Positions 16,911-26,276 of a stretch of DNA of 64,000 bases are shown here, piece by piece. Within the stretch, counting starts at the first letter, position 1; each line of letters begins with the position of its first letter. The translations under genes were made by a program, and so were the position numbers. This DNA is from Chloroflexota bacterium (lineage in GTDB: Bacteria; Chloroflexota; UBA11872; UBA12225; JAJDUF01): assembly GCA_022826725.1 (NCBI GenBank), contig JAJDUF010000010.1, positions 465,930 to 529,929 on the forward strand, given 5' to 3'. A model generated the notes under the pieces. The model ran no database searches and had not been told where the DNA came from. It saw nothing but the letters and a program-made list of their open reading frames with translations.

Positions 16911-18102
16911 CCGAAACAGGCTGGGCAAAGCCGCGCGCCACCCGCGGCTGCCGCCGGTCCCCGCCTCGCAGCCGCCCGCCAATCCGGAACAGCCGACCCA
17001 ACGGGTTGTCTTTGTCCTCGACGGCATCGGCAATGACTGCCCCGATGGACCCGCCGAACTTGAAGCCGTGGCCGCTGCCGCCACCGGCTACCAGAACGCG
17101 CTGCGATCCCGGCGCCCAATCAATCACGAAATGGTCGTCCGGCGTATTCGCGTAGAGACAGGAACGGCTACCGACCACCTTGCCGGCGGCCATCTCCGGA
17201 ATCCGCCGGCGCAGGAAGGCCATCGTCTGCTCGACAAACTCCGGCGTGCTGCTGCGATCAACGTCCGCGTCCACGACCTCCCCGAGCAGGTCCTTGGATA
17301 CTTTGACGTAGCCCTCCCGGAGCAGCGGAAAGCCGTACCAGGAGTCCGTATTGGGCTCCATACTCCACACCGGCAGCGTGCCACCGACAAAACGGCCGGG
17401 GTTCTCGACCTCGATAAACATCATCTGCTGGCGCGTGACCTCCACGTGGCAACCGATGTGGGGCAGCAAGCGGCCTACCCAGACACCGGCGGCGACAACC
17501 ACGCGGTCGAAGGAATGTACGCCATGCGCGACGACCACTCGGCCACTGTCCGCATCATCCTCGACCCGCAGCACCGGCGTCTCCTCGTGGATTTCCACCC
17601 CCTCCGCCCGCGCCAGCCGGGCCAGCAGGGTGACCGCGCGACCGCTCTCCAGGTAACCCCGCCATCCGTCGTAGAAGCCGACCTCATCGTCCCGCACGGT
17701 GAACTGTGGAAAGCGAGCGCGAACCTCCGGCGCCGAGAGCACCTCTGCGTCGGTGGCGCCTCGCGCCTGGAGGTAGCGCCAGCTCTCGTACATGGGACTG
17801 CCGGGAGCGAAGCTCGGCAGGATGGTGAGGCCGCCCGTCCGGTGGTAGACCGTCGTGCCGAAGCGCGTCTGCCAGCTCCGCCACTGACGAGCAGCCCGCT
17901 CAACCAACTCGACATACGTGTCGTTGGCACTGGCATACGACGTCCGGCGAATCGCCTTGGCTACGTCGGTGGAAGAAGCGTGCGGATGGGGCACCGGCCC
18001 TTGGTCGAAGACGGCGACCGCGTGCCCGCGCTCACGCAGCGCCAGCGCCGCCGCAATGCCGAAGATGCCCGCACCGACAACGCCGATCTTCACCGCCCAC
18101 AC
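16873..18102 (-). CDS. FAD-dependent amine oxidase/dehydrogenase (DAO; sarcosine oxidase-like)
   Basis: A 409-residue flavoprotein of the D-amino-acid oxidase family, nearest in look to monomeric sarcosine/N-methyltryptophan oxidases. The N-terminal IGVVGAGIFGIAAAL is the dinucleotide-binding fold, and the C-terminal VAGGGSGHGFKFG is the family's FAD contact near the covalent-flavin site; SCLYANTPDDHFVID supplies the usual cysteine position. The start is a GTG, with a second GTG three codons later also usable. The last 30 or so residues (rich in Arg/Pro, ending PPGPLSIAER) come from the repeat at 16864-16910. Confidence 0.85.
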   Translation of the reverse strand: MWAVKIGVVGAGIFGIAAALALRERGHAVAVFDQGPVPHPHASSTDVAKAIRRTSYASANDTYVELVERAARQWRSWQTRFGTTVYHRTGGLTILPSFAPGSPMYESWRYLQARGATDAEVLSAPEVRARFPQFTVRDDEVGFYDGWRGYLESGRAVTLLARLARAEGVEIHEETPVLRVEDDADSGRVVVAHGVHSFDRVVVAAGVWVGRLLPHIGCHVEVTRQQMMFIEVENPGRFVGGTLPVWSMEPNTDSWYGFPLLREGYVKVSKDLLGEVVDADVDRSSTPEFVEQTMAFLRRRIPEMAAGKVVGSRSCLYANTPDDHFVIDWAPGSQRVLVAGGGSGHGFKFGGSIGAVIADAVEDKDNPLGRLFRIGGRLRGGDRRQPRVARGFAQPVSASPPGPLSIAER

Positions 18103-18211
18103 CCCCTCCCAGCACGCATACGGCCGCCCTAGTGTAGCCTACCCCGGCACAGCTTGGCCCTAGCTGGTAAGCTCCGTACACATTCTACGAGCAGACGAGA
18201 GGTTGCAACCG

Positions 18212-19342
18212 ATGAGTAATGCACCGCAGTATCGCGCCGCCGTCCTGGGACATACCGGCCGCGGCAACTACGGCCACAGTCTCGACATCGCCTTCACCGG
18301 CTTTCCCAACGTAGACATTGTGGCGCTCTCCGACCCCGATCCCGAGGGCCGGGCCGCCGCCGCGGCCCGTTGCGGGGCCACCCGCACCTACGCCGACCCC
18401 TACGAGCTTCTGGAAAAAGAGCGCCCCAACCTCGTCGCGGTCGCAACGTCGTGGCTCGACGTGCATCACGACCTCTGGCTAGCGGCAATCGAGGTCGGCG
18501 CACACATCTACTCCGAAAAGCCCATCGCCAAGTCACTCGAAGAGGCGGACCGCATGTTGGCCGCGGCGGACGCCAAGGGCGTGAAAATCGCCATCGCACA
18601 CCAGAACCGCGTCTCGCCCTACCACGTCCACGCCCGCAAACTCCTGCACGAGGGCGCCATCGGCCGGCTGCGGCTGATCCGGGGCTACGGGAAGATGGAC
18701 GCGCGGGGTGGCGGGCAGGACACGATGGTCCTCGGCACCCACATCTTCGACCAGATGCGCTTTATGACCAACGCCGACCCCGAGTGGTGTCAAGCCCGCG
18801 TCACCCAGGACGGGCGCGAAGCTGCCGCCGCCGATGTGCAGGAGGGCGCCGGTGAGATCGGGCTGATCGCCGGCAACGGGCTGTGGGCAGCCTATGGCTT
18901 CCCCAACGGCGTGATCGCCACCTACGAAAGCTACGCCGGCACCAACTTTGCCGACGATGACGGCTCACCGGCCTTCGGCTTCGACCTCTGCGGCAGCGAG
19001 GGCATCCTGAGCCTGCGGGTCCGGACCCTGCACCACTATCCGCGGCCGTACTCCGGCCCACTCGTGGACGAATCGGGCGATGCTTGCTGGGAGCAGGTCG
19101 AGGTGGACCCGTTGCCACCACCGCCCGGTTCGCCGGCCGGCGGCGGTGGCCAGCACACGGGCAACCACTACATCGTGCGCGATCTGCTGGAAGCCATCGC
19201 CGAGGATCGCAAGCCGTTGAGCAGCGGTCATGACGGACGCTGGTCGCTGGAGATGATCCACGCGGTCTACGACGCCCACCGCACGGGCGAGCGAGTACCC
19301 CTGCCGCTCGCCGACCGCGCCCACCCGCTCACGCGCTGGTAG
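18212..19342 (+). CDS. Gfo/Idh/MocA family oxidoreductase
   Basis: A 376-residue NAD(P)-dependent dehydrogenase. The Rossmann segment is AAVLGHTGRGNYGH near the N-terminus, and the YSEKPIAKS motif is at about residues 102-110. A conserved MVLGTHIFDQMRFM segment sits in the substrate domain. The ATG at 18212 has GAGAGG 9 bases upstream, so the TTG at 18203 is not needed. It is divergent from the DAO flavoenzyme; the shared 110-base gap probably carries both promoters. Confidence 0.88.
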   Translation: MSNAPQYRAAVLGHTGRGNYGHSLDIAFTGFPNVDIVALSDPDPEGRAAAAARCGATRTYADPYELLEKERPNLVAVATSWLDVHHDLWLAAIEVGAHIYSEKPIAKSLEEADRMLAAADAKGVKIAIAHQNRVSPYHVHARKLLHEGAIGRLRLIRGYGKMDARGGGQDTMVLGTHIFDQMRFMTNADPEWCQARVTQDGREAAAADVQEGAGEIGLIAGNGLWAAYGFPNGVIATYESYAGTNFADDDGSPAFGFDLCGSEGILSLRVRTLHHYPRPYSGPLVDESGDACWEQVEVDPLPPPPGSPAGGGGQHTGNHYIVRDLLEAIAEDRKPLSSGHDGRWSLEMIHAVYDAHRTGERVPLPLADRAHPLTRW

Positions 19343-19369
19343 CGAGATTGCGTTGACCCTGTCCGGTCA

Positions 19370-19424
19370 TTCCCGCACACGGAGACCGTTGTAGAACTCG
19401 CCATTCCCGCGCAAGCGGGAATCT
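19370..19424. repeat. family A palindromes
   Basis: A truncated family A half (GGTCATTCCCGCACACGG) is followed by a full copy (CCATTCCCGCGCAAGCGGGA then ATCTGG, about 19400-19424), between two convergent genes. Confidence 0.65.
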
Positions 19425-19454
19425 GGGACCAGTGGGCTGCCGGCCTCAACTAAC

Positions 19455-20972
19455 CTACAGCCGCTCCGGGATGGCCTCGGTGCCGTCCCAGATGGCGCTC
19501 ATTTCCCAGGCCTCCAGCGACGTCAGCTGCAAGTCCGCCGGGTCGTCGTACAGTTCGCTCCCGCGTGGCTCGCTGCCGAACACGGTCACACCCACGCTGT
19601 CAGGCCGGGTAGGATAGACCCGGGTCGCCGCCGCTCGCCCGTTCGCAAAGACCTCGATCACCGAGCCGTCGAGGAATACGTGCAGGCGTAGGGGATCGTT
19701 CGCGTCGCGGAAGAGCGGCCCGCCGCTCACGCCGCGATCCGTCGTAAGGTCAAGGCTGGACTGCTGGCAATCCAACTCCAGGCGGTCGTTCACGAAGTTG
19801 TAGGTAATCTGCGTCTGCTCGGCGCCGTCGGGGGAGCAAAACACCCCGAGGCCGACCTTGCCCGTTGCACTGGGGGCAAACTCGGCAATTATCTCCAGCG
19901 ACGCGCCATTGACGCCCGGCAACAGGTGCGAGCGATTGCCATTGAGGTCGAGCGAGCCAACCGCGTGACGCCGGCGGCGCAGCGCCGTCAACTCCGGGGC
20001 TGGCGCCGACCGCAGCCGTCCCGCAGCATCGAGATCGAGCACGCGCGGCAAGGACAGCGTGCCCGACCAACCGGCGGCCTGCTGGGCCGCCGCTGGCCGG
20101 CCCTCGCGGAGCCAGCCCCACATCAGCCGCCGTCCCTGATCGTCCTGCATGGATTGCGGCGCATAGAAACACGTACCCATGTCTACCCGGCCCCGGTACA
20201 CACCGTCGTAGGTGCCAGCCGCATACGGACCGACCCAATAGACGACGGCGGTAGCGCCCGGATGCGCGGACACCATCAGCACGTGCCTGTCATCCAGTGG
20301 GAAGAAGTCGGGGCATTCCCACATCGCCCCGGTCAGCTCCGCGTCGCCCGTGAGCAGCTGCCCGCGATAGCGCCAGTGAATCAAGTCAGGCGACGTGTAG
20401 TGCAGGGCCGTGCCGCCGACGCCGCGAATACCGCTGCCGATCACCTGATGCCAGCCGTCGGACTCCGACCATACCGAGTGATCGCGGAAGCCGGGCACCG
20501 CCAGTCCGGGCGGTGGCGCGGCGACCACCGGATTGGCCGGATGCTTCTCCCAGGTCACCAGCCCATCCGTACTGGTCGCGATACAGGCACACTGCGGGAA
20601 AACGCCGGTATAGACGAGAGTCGGCACGCCATCGTTGTCCACCGCACAACCCGAATAGCAGCCGTCCTTGTCCGGACCGCCGGGCGTGGGCGTGAGCGCC
20701 ACCGGCCAGTGCTCCCAATGCACCAGATCGTCGCTGACGGCATGTCCCCAGTGCTTGAGGGTGGCCGCGCGGTGCGAGTCGGGCACGTCGCCGAACTCCG
20801 GGGAATACTGGTAGAACAGATGGTAGCGCCCTTCCCATTGGACGAGGCCGTTCGGATCGTTCATCCATCCCGACGGGGGCAGGAAATGGTAGCGCGGGCG
20901 GTGGCGATCCGAAGCTGCACCACCCCTGGCGCTATCCGTGCGGCCCTGGCCTGTCAGCTGCGGATCATTCAT
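19455..20972 (-). CDS. glycoside hydrolase family 32 (beta-fructosidase-type)
   Basis: A 505-residue GH32 enzyme. The nucleophile motif WMNDPNG is at about residues 36-42 and the acid/base region MWECPDFF is near residue 215. The usual FRDP motif reads FRDH here. A C-terminal beta-sandwich (HVFLDGSVIEVFANG) is present. It should hydrolyse beta-fructosides such as sucrose, levan or inulin oligomers. There is no signal peptide, so intracellular action is likely. It begins 4 bases after the upstream sulfatase stops and is almost certainly co-transcribed with it. Confidence 0.92.
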   Translation of the reverse strand: MNDPQLTGQGRTDSARGGAASDRHRPRYHFLPPSGWMNDPNGLVQWEGRYHLFYQYSPEFGDVPDSHRAATLKHWGHAVSDDLVHWEHWPVALTPTPGGPDKDGCYSGCAVDNDGVPTLVYTGVFPQCACIATSTDGLVTWEKHPANPVVAAPPPGLAVPGFRDHSVWSESDGWHQVIGSGIRGVGGTALHYTSPDLIHWRYRGQLLTGDAELTGAMWECPDFFPLDDRHVLMVSAHPGATAVVYWVGPYAAGTYDGVYRGRVDMGTCFYAPQSMQDDQGRRLMWGWLREGRPAAAQQAAGWSGTLSLPRVLDLDAAGRLRSAPAPELTALRRRRHAVGSLDLNGNRSHLLPGVNGASLEIIAEFAPSATGKVGLGVFCSPDGAEQTQITYNFVNDRLELDCQQSSLDLTTDRGVSGGPLFRDANDPLRLHVFLDGSVIEVFANGRAAATRVYPTRPDSVGVTVFGSEPRGSELYDDPADLQLTSLEAWEMSAIWDGTEAIPERL

Positions 20973-20976
20973 AGCA

Positions 20977-22407
20977 TCATTGCCCCAAGGGGTGTGGCAA
21001 CACTACGGAATCGTCCGTCTCCTGTTGCCACGCCCGTAAGCGGTCGAACAGCCGACCGACGGTTTGCGCCCGCCCCCGATCTGCGACGGCGTTACGCAAT
21101 TCCTCCGGGTCGTCTTGCAGATCGTACAGCTCGCAGTCGCCGTTGGCCGAGACATTGAGCTTCCAGCGCCCCTGCCGAATCGTTCGCACCGCCACGTCGG
21201 AGTAGACCCCGCCACCTTTCCACGGCCCGTTCCACTCGATGAAGACCGCCTCTTCATCCGGCGCGGTGTCACCGTTTGTGAGCAACGGCACCAGACTCGT
21301 GCCCTGCATGTACTCGGGGATCGGCAGCCCCATCAGCTCCAGCAGCGTCGGCATCAGCCGCACGAGGCTCACCGGCGTGGTGATGCGTCGCGGCGGTAGC
21401 CCCGGCACGCGCAGCAGGAGCGGTACCTGCACCGACGGCTCATAGGGCACGCCCTTGTTCCACATCCGGTGCTCACCCAGCAGGTGGCCGTGATCGGCCG
21501 TGTAGACCACGATGGTATCGTCGGCCAGGCCCAAGTCCTCCATGCGCTGCAGCACCTTGCCCACACTCCGATCCACGAGCCTACACAGCCCCCAATAGCG
21601 CGCCTTGGCTTCCTTCCAGCCCCGCTCGTCGTTGGAATAGATGTCCTTGGTGCCTTCCTCTGCGTAGATTCGGCGCACGGTATGGCAGTGCCGCGCGGCG
21701 TGTGGGTCCAGCGGCAGGTACCACGACTCCGGCAGGGTCATGTCCTCCGGCCGGTAGAAGTCGTCGAAGGGGCTGTGGCACGGCGGATGCGGCTCGTGGA
21801 TGCCGACGACAAGCAAGAACGGATCGGCGCCATACGTCTCCAGAAACCGGATTGCCTCGGCGGCCTCGAAGGCGGGCTTGGTGACCTCCTCCGGCAGGCG
21901 TGTCGTCGTCGCGCGGGCGAAGATCGTCCCGTCTCCGTGCGGGTCGGCCGGCGTGTAGCCCTGCGCGAGCAGGAAGTCGTGATAGGAGCTATAACCCTCC
22001 GCCGCGTGGCTGGCAGTGTACTGGTCCTCCGTACTCACCCAGAACCGCTCGAACCCGCGTTGGGGCCGCAGCGGCTGCGCCTTGTGCGCCAGGTGCCACA
22101 TCCCGATGTGACCGCTGACCAGACCGGCCGGCTGTAATAGCTCGGCAATCGCCGGAATGTCCGCATCAAGCGGGATACCATTCGACACAACCCCGTGCGT
22201 GTGCGGATACAGACCGGTCAGCGCGGTCCCGCGCGCCGGCGCACAAACGGGTTGCGAGCAATACGCCTGATCGAAGCAGCTGCTCTGCTCCAGGAGGCGG
22301 TCGAGATGGGGCGTGTCAACCTGGGGGTTGCCAAAGGCGCCGATGGTATCGGGCCGCTGCTGGTCGGTCCAGATAAAGAGAATGTTCTTGGGTCGCTTGG
22401 TTGCCAT
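20977..22407 (-). CDS. arylsulfatase-type sulfatase
   Basis: A 476-residue type I sulfatase with the N-terminal metal-site strand NILFIWTDQQRPD and the formylglycine signature CAPAR (in QPVCAPARGTALTG, near residue 58), in which cysteine is oxidised by a maturation enzyme. VYTADHGHLLGEH supplies the second metal site. The ATG at 22407 follows GGGAG; the longer frame to 23076 is out of family and overlaps the divergent dioxygenase gene. No signal peptide is seen. It is first in a two-gene unit with the GH32 gene. Confidence 0.92.
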   Translation of the reverse strand: MATKRPKNILFIWTDQQRPDTIGAFGNPQVDTPHLDRLLEQSSCFDQAYCSQPVCAPARGTALTGLYPHTHGVVSNGIPLDADIPAIAELLQPAGLVSGHIGMWHLAHKAQPLRPQRGFERFWVSTEDQYTASHAAEGYSSYHDFLLAQGYTPADPHGDGTIFARATTTRLPEEVTKPAFEAAEAIRFLETYGADPFLLVVGIHEPHPPCHSPFDDFYRPEDMTLPESWYLPLDPHAARHCHTVRRIYAEEGTKDIYSNDERGWKEAKARYWGLCRLVDRSVGKVLQRMEDLGLADDTIVVYTADHGHLLGEHRMWNKGVPYEPSVQVPLLLRVPGLPPRRITTPVSLVRLMPTLLELMGLPIPEYMQGTSLVPLLTNGDTAPDEEAVFIEWNGPWKGGGVYSDVAVRTIRQGRWKLNVSANGDCELYDLQDDPEELRNAVADRGRAQTVGRLFDRLRAWQQETDDSVVLPHPLGQ

Positions 22408-22581
22408 CGTTCTCCCACCCCCGCAACGGCGGCCGGCGCTACGCTCGACACCCGCCAGTATAGCGCCGGCTGTGCGATGCGCCATCGAGACCGCACGTCC
22501 GCACAATGGTATCCTCAGCGGTGGCAGATTCCCACGCGCGTAGGAATCACCGGTCTTTAAGCGCGGAAACGGGATGGACGG

Positions 22582-23826
22582 ATGCAGGTAAGTCCGCAGC
22601 AACTGCTCGACGACGGCTTCATCATCCTGCCGCAGGTCGTCCCACCGGAGCAGCTCGACGGCCTGCGCGCCAGCTACGAAACCATCGTCGAGCGCCAGCA
22701 TCGCATCTGGGCCGGCGATCTGGACTGGGACGTGCCGGTGGCGATGGACTACAAGTCCAAGCAGCCGCGGATCGTACTCAGCGCCGTCGTGGACGCGGCC
22801 ACCGCCGCTACCGTGGACTTCAACCTGCACGACCACACGCTCGGCGTCAGCCGCCAGCTGATGCAGGCGCCGGAGGCCGCGCCGGTAGGCATGTTCCTTA
22901 TGTGTAACCCGGCGACCGACCACGGCCCCGATCCCTGGCATCGGGATGTAGTTCCTGAGCGCCTGGCACCGCTCCGAGGCTTGCAGGCGGACATGCTCGC
23001 CAACGCGCCGGGCTACGTCCAGTGGAACATCCCCCTCTACGACGATGACGTGCTCTGGGTGGTGCCCGGCAGTCACCGGTGCGCGAATACCGCGGAAGAA
23101 GAGCGCCTGCTGACCGCGACCCCCCGGGTGCCCTTACCGGGCGGTGTGCAGGTGCGGCTGAAGGCCGGCGACGGCGTGGTCTACAGCAATCTGATCCTGC
23201 ACTGGCCGAGCGACTACAGCACCAAGCTCCGGCGCACTATCCATCTCGGCTATCGGTCGTTCGGCGGGGCGCTCTACCCCTACGACACGCACTTCTACTG
23301 GGACTTGGGCTTCACCAAGCACCTGTCGCCGGGCGCGCGCGCGCAGTTCGAGCGCTTTGCCGAACTCGGCGCTCAGGAGCGCGACCGTATCGAGACCCTG
23401 TTCCGCGCCATGCTGGCCAGGGATTCGGCCACCTTCCGCGAGACGTTGGCGCTGCTGCATCCCGGCGAGGCGGGGCGGATGGTCGCAGTGGTGCTGCTCT
23501 CGAAGAAGGCCGCTCAGATTCGCGCCCTCAAGCAGCCGGAGATCGCCAGTCTGCCGCACAACGACCGGGCCGTAGCAGTCGGCGACCAGCGGGTGAGCCT
23601 CTACCTCTTGGAGGACCTCGCCGGGCGGTTCTCGCCGGAGGAGACGGAGCTACTGTGGCAACGCTTTGCACCACTCGACGCCAGACTGCAAGACGCTACC
23701 GCACACCCCACACCCGGCTTCCAAGGCAGTGAGTCTCGGTATGTGTCCAACGAGATGCCAGCCAACTTCGGCGTAGACGATTTCATAGCCAGTTGGGACG
23801 AGGAGGAGAACGGATGCGCGTCTTGA
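22582..23826 (+). CDS. phytanoyl-CoA dioxygenase (PhyH) family protein
   Basis: A 414-residue Fe(II)/2-oxoglutarate dioxygenase: HxD in PWHRDVVPERL (near residue 115), distal histidine in NLILHWPSDYSTKLRRTIHLGYRS (near residue 210). It is longer than the PhyH at 14673 by a C-terminal helical region of about 130 residues. Its end overlaps the start of the following NAD-dependent epimerase/dehydratase gene by 13 bases, so the two are translationally linked and probably act in one pathway. Confidence 0.88.
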   Translation: MQVSPQQLLDDGFIILPQVVPPEQLDGLRASYETIVERQHRIWAGDLDWDVPVAMDYKSKQPRIVLSAVVDAATAATVDFNLHDHTLGVSRQLMQAPEAAPVGMFLMCNPATDHGPDPWHRDVVPERLAPLRGLQADMLANAPGYVQWNIPLYDDDVLWVVPGSHRCANTAEEERLLTATPRVPLPGGVQVRLKAGDGVVYSNLILHWPSDYSTKLRRTIHLGYRSFGGALYPYDTHFYWDLGFTKHLSPGARAQFERFAELGAQERDRIETLFRAMLARDSATFRETLALLHPGEAGRMVAVVLLSKKAAQIRALKQPEIASLPHNDRAVAVGDQRVSLYLLEDLAGRFSPEETELLWQRFAPLDARLQDATAHPTPGFQGSESRYVSNEMPANFGVDDFIASWDEEENGCAS

Positions 23827-24515
23827 TTACCGGCGCCGCGGGCAAGGTTGGCACGACCCTGGTCAAGGCACTACACGACCGTTACGAGCTATACGGGCTG
23901 GATCGCGCCCCCATGCCCCTCTTGGCGCGCACTACCGTGGGCGATGTGGCCGACTACGAGCTTGTCCGCAAGGCGAGCGAGGGGATGGACGCGATCATCC
24001 ACCTCGCCGGCATGTCCCACGTGTGGGAGGAGGTGCTGCACGATAACCTCGTCGGCACGTACAACGTCTTCGAGGCGGCGCGGCAGAACGGGGTGCCACG
24101 CCTGGCCTATGCCAGCCGCGCCGGGCTACTCGCTCCGTATCCCAAAGACGTGCAGCGCACGATGGACATGCTCCCGCGACCGGAGAGCCTCTACTCCCTC
24201 AGCAAGGTGTTCGGCGAGGGGTTGGGCTACATATACGCGAGCCAGCACGGGCTGGAAGTCGTCGCGGTGCGGATTGGCAACTTCAGGCTGGAGCGTGACC
24301 AGCCGGAGCATCCCCACCATCTCAGCCACGGCGACGCGGCGCGCGTGTTCGAGCGAGCCATCATCGCGCCGCTCGATCAGTTGGAGGTGCCGTTTGCGGC
24401 CGTATTCGGCGTCTCCGATAGCAACTGGCCGCTCTATGACCTGGAGCACGGGCGCCGCGCCATCGGCTACGACCCGCAGGACTACGCCGACGTGCCCCCG
24501 GAGCAGCGCATCTGA
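23814..24515 (+). CDS. NAD-dependent epimerase/dehydratase, uronate-dehydrogenase-like
   Basis: A 233-residue extended-type SDR. The motif TGAAGKVG is at residues 6-13, LAGMSH near 66, and the catalytic YSLSK near 127; length and layout resemble bacterial uronate dehydrogenases, which oxidise hexuronates to aldarolactones. GAGGAG precedes the ATG within the end of the dioxygenase gene. The usual catalytic serine region reads YASRAG. Uronate specificity is an inference. Confidence 0.82.
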   Translation: MRVLITGAAGKVGTTLVKALHDRYELYGLDRAPMPLLARTTVGDVADYELVRKASEGMDAIIHLAGMSHVWEEVLHDNLVGTYNVFEAARQNGVPRLAYASRAGLLAPYPKDVQRTMDMLPRPESLYSLSKVFGEGLGYIYASQHGLEVVAVRIGNFRLERDQPEHPHHLSHGDAARVFERAIIAPLDQLEVPFAAVFGVSDSNWPLYDLEHGRRAIGYDPQDYADVPPEQRI

Positions 24516-24520
24516 CCGTC

Positions 24521-24566
24521 CGGCTGACGGCTAATGGGCTGATGGCTGACGGCCGATAGCTAACGG
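24521..24566. repeat. heptamer-type tandem repeat, family D
   Basis: Imperfect tandem copies of GGCTGACGGCTAAT / GGCTGATGGCTGACGG / GATAGCTAACGGCT fill the 51-base gap between two convergent genes and reach the stop codon of the next gene. Confidence 0.68.
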
Positions 24567-26051
24567 CTATTCGCCGACGTAGAGGGCGTGGAGGCGGGCA
24601 TCTTCTGGCCGCACCCCGCCAAACGTCACTCGCAGCCGGAACGGGCCGGCAATGTCACTCACCGTGTCTCGGCCCTTCCACACCACCGGCTGGCGTAGCC
24701 CCGGCTCCCGCAGCGGCACGCAGGCCGCGCCGGAGTAGCCGGGTAGTGGCCGGAACTGCTCATCGAGCACCTCGACGATCAACTCGCTGTGCTCCCACAC
24801 GCGGTCCACGTTCGCATAGACCCGCGCGCTCCCCTCATTCACCCGCAGCGGACAAGTGATGCAGTGGCGGTCATCAACCGCGCGTAGCCCCCAGCCGTGC
24901 TCTTCGGGATTGAACGCGCGCAAATAGCCCAGCCGGTCGCGTTCCCAGCGCGCGAGCCGAATACCGCCGTCCACCCATGCCTCGTACCACAGCATCGTCT
25001 CGTCACCCCAGTTGAGCATACCCTGCCCGTGGCTGAGTGACGGCGCGAGTGTCAGCGGGGGTAGACCCGCCTCCGGCTTCAGCGTGCCCGACCCGGCCTG
25101 CTCCTCCAGCGCCGGTACCAGGCGAAACTCGGGGATCGGCTCGCGGTAGTGGAGCGCATCGTGGCTGATGACCAGCCCCAGGTCCATCGTGACCTGCATC
25201 CGATCTCCGCTTGGTGGACCGTGCCAGGCATCGTACACCCCGAGGATCACGTTGCCACGGTCCCAGAGTCCGGCGCCCAAATGCACCTGCTCCCCGGCCG
25301 TACCCCGCGAAGCGATGTCCTGCATCGCCAGTACAGGTAGACGATCCCGGTAGAAACCGAGGCAGGACGCCTGCGTCCAGTGCTCGAAATCGTAGGAGGC
25401 ATAGGTGACGAGGTTGCGTGCGACACTGAAATGCGCGCCGCCGTGGCCATTCACGTAGTAGCAGCCGTTGTGCCGGATGATGCCGGTCATCTCCATGTAG
25501 CCACCGACGGGGTTGTTCGGCGACTCGGTCCACCGCAGGCCATCGGCGCTGTAGGCGACAGACAACTGCCCGGCGTACTGCCCGCACTCGAAAGCTACCT
25601 TGTAGCGGCGGTTCGGATCGGGGTCGTCCGGCTCGTACAGCATCGGCAGCGCGACGATCCCCCTCGCGCCACCGAGCAGATCAACGAGATTGTTCGCGGT
25701 GCTGCCATTGAATTCGATCAGCCCCAAGGCCGGCCGCTCCCAATGCACGCCGTCGCGGCTCTCGGCGTAGCAGGTGCGATACTCGCGCGGCCCGTCGAGA
25801 TTGTTTTCCGCGATGTACCACATCCGCAGCGTGTCGCCGACGGGAATAACCGTCCCATAGAACCGCGTCCGCGAATCGTCCGGGCTACCCGGCGGTCCGG
25901 GCGGTATAACCACGGGGTTGCGACCGCGCTGCTTACTCCCGATCAGATGCCGCCGTAAGCCGGCCGTGAACGGGATACTCACATCGTCGAAAGAAAATAG
26001 GACGGCCTCCTCGACCCGCGGATTCGGGACGCCGTTCAATACCTCGATCAT
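24567..26051 (-). CDS. beta-propeller glycosidase-like protein
   Basis: A 494-residue protein with repeated propeller strands resembling GH32/GH43/GH130-type five-bladed enzymes: RMWYIAENN, YAESRDGVHWERP, VAYSADGLRWTES and DFEHWTQ, each of the 'DG-x-x-W' type. No catalytic residues can be assigned with confidence. There is no signal peptide. It is convergent with the uronate-dehydrogenase-like gene and stands in the carbohydrate-utilisation block. Confidence 0.65.
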   Translation of the reverse strand: MIEVLNGVPNPRVEEAVLFSFDDVSIPFTAGLRRHLIGSKQRGRNPVVIPPGPPGSPDDSRTRFYGTVIPVGDTLRMWYIAENNLDGPREYRTCYAESRDGVHWERPALGLIEFNGSTANNLVDLLGGARGIVALPMLYEPDDPDPNRRYKVAFECGQYAGQLSVAYSADGLRWTESPNNPVGGYMEMTGIIRHNGCYYVNGHGGAHFSVARNLVTYASYDFEHWTQASCLGFYRDRLPVLAMQDIASRGTAGEQVHLGAGLWDRGNVILGVYDAWHGPPSGDRMQVTMDLGLVISHDALHYREPIPEFRLVPALEEQAGSGTLKPEAGLPPLTLAPSLSHGQGMLNWGDETMLWYEAWVDGGIRLARWERDRLGYLRAFNPEEHGWGLRAVDDRHCITCPLRVNEGSARVYANVDRVWEHSELIVEVLDEQFRPLPGYSGAACVPLREPGLRQPVVWKGRDTVSDIAGPFRLRVTFGGVRPEDARLHALYVGE

Positions 26052-26129
26052 GGCCGCTCCTTTCTGCCCGGCGCGTTCATGGTGGACATGCTACCAGGAG
26101 CGGTCCTGCGGTAAGATCATAGGGCGGAC

Positions 26130-26261
26130 TAACCCCCGGCCCCTTCCCTGGCAGGGAAGGGGAGGCAGTGGGCGGCCGTACAGGTGCCTGGATTCCCACT
26201 CTCGCAGGAGTACCAGCCTCAAGCTGACCGCTGACGGCTGATAGCTGACAGCTAGTCGCTA
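26130..26261. repeat. family B palindrome and family D tract
   Basis: A family B copy in reverse orientation (ACCCCCGGCCCCTTCCCT then AGGGAAGG, about 26130-26164) is followed by a family D heptamer tract (26223-26261, GCTGACCGCTGACGGCTGAT and onward). They lie immediately before the ribosome site of the next sulfatase. Confidence 0.7.
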
Positions 26262-26276
26262 AGGAGCACACCGGAC

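Noticed and set aside
22408..23076. The 223-residue N-terminal extension of the sulfatase frame
   Set aside because: It overlaps the dioxygenase gene on the other strand, is unconserved, and the ATG at 22407 has a ribosome site and fits the family start.
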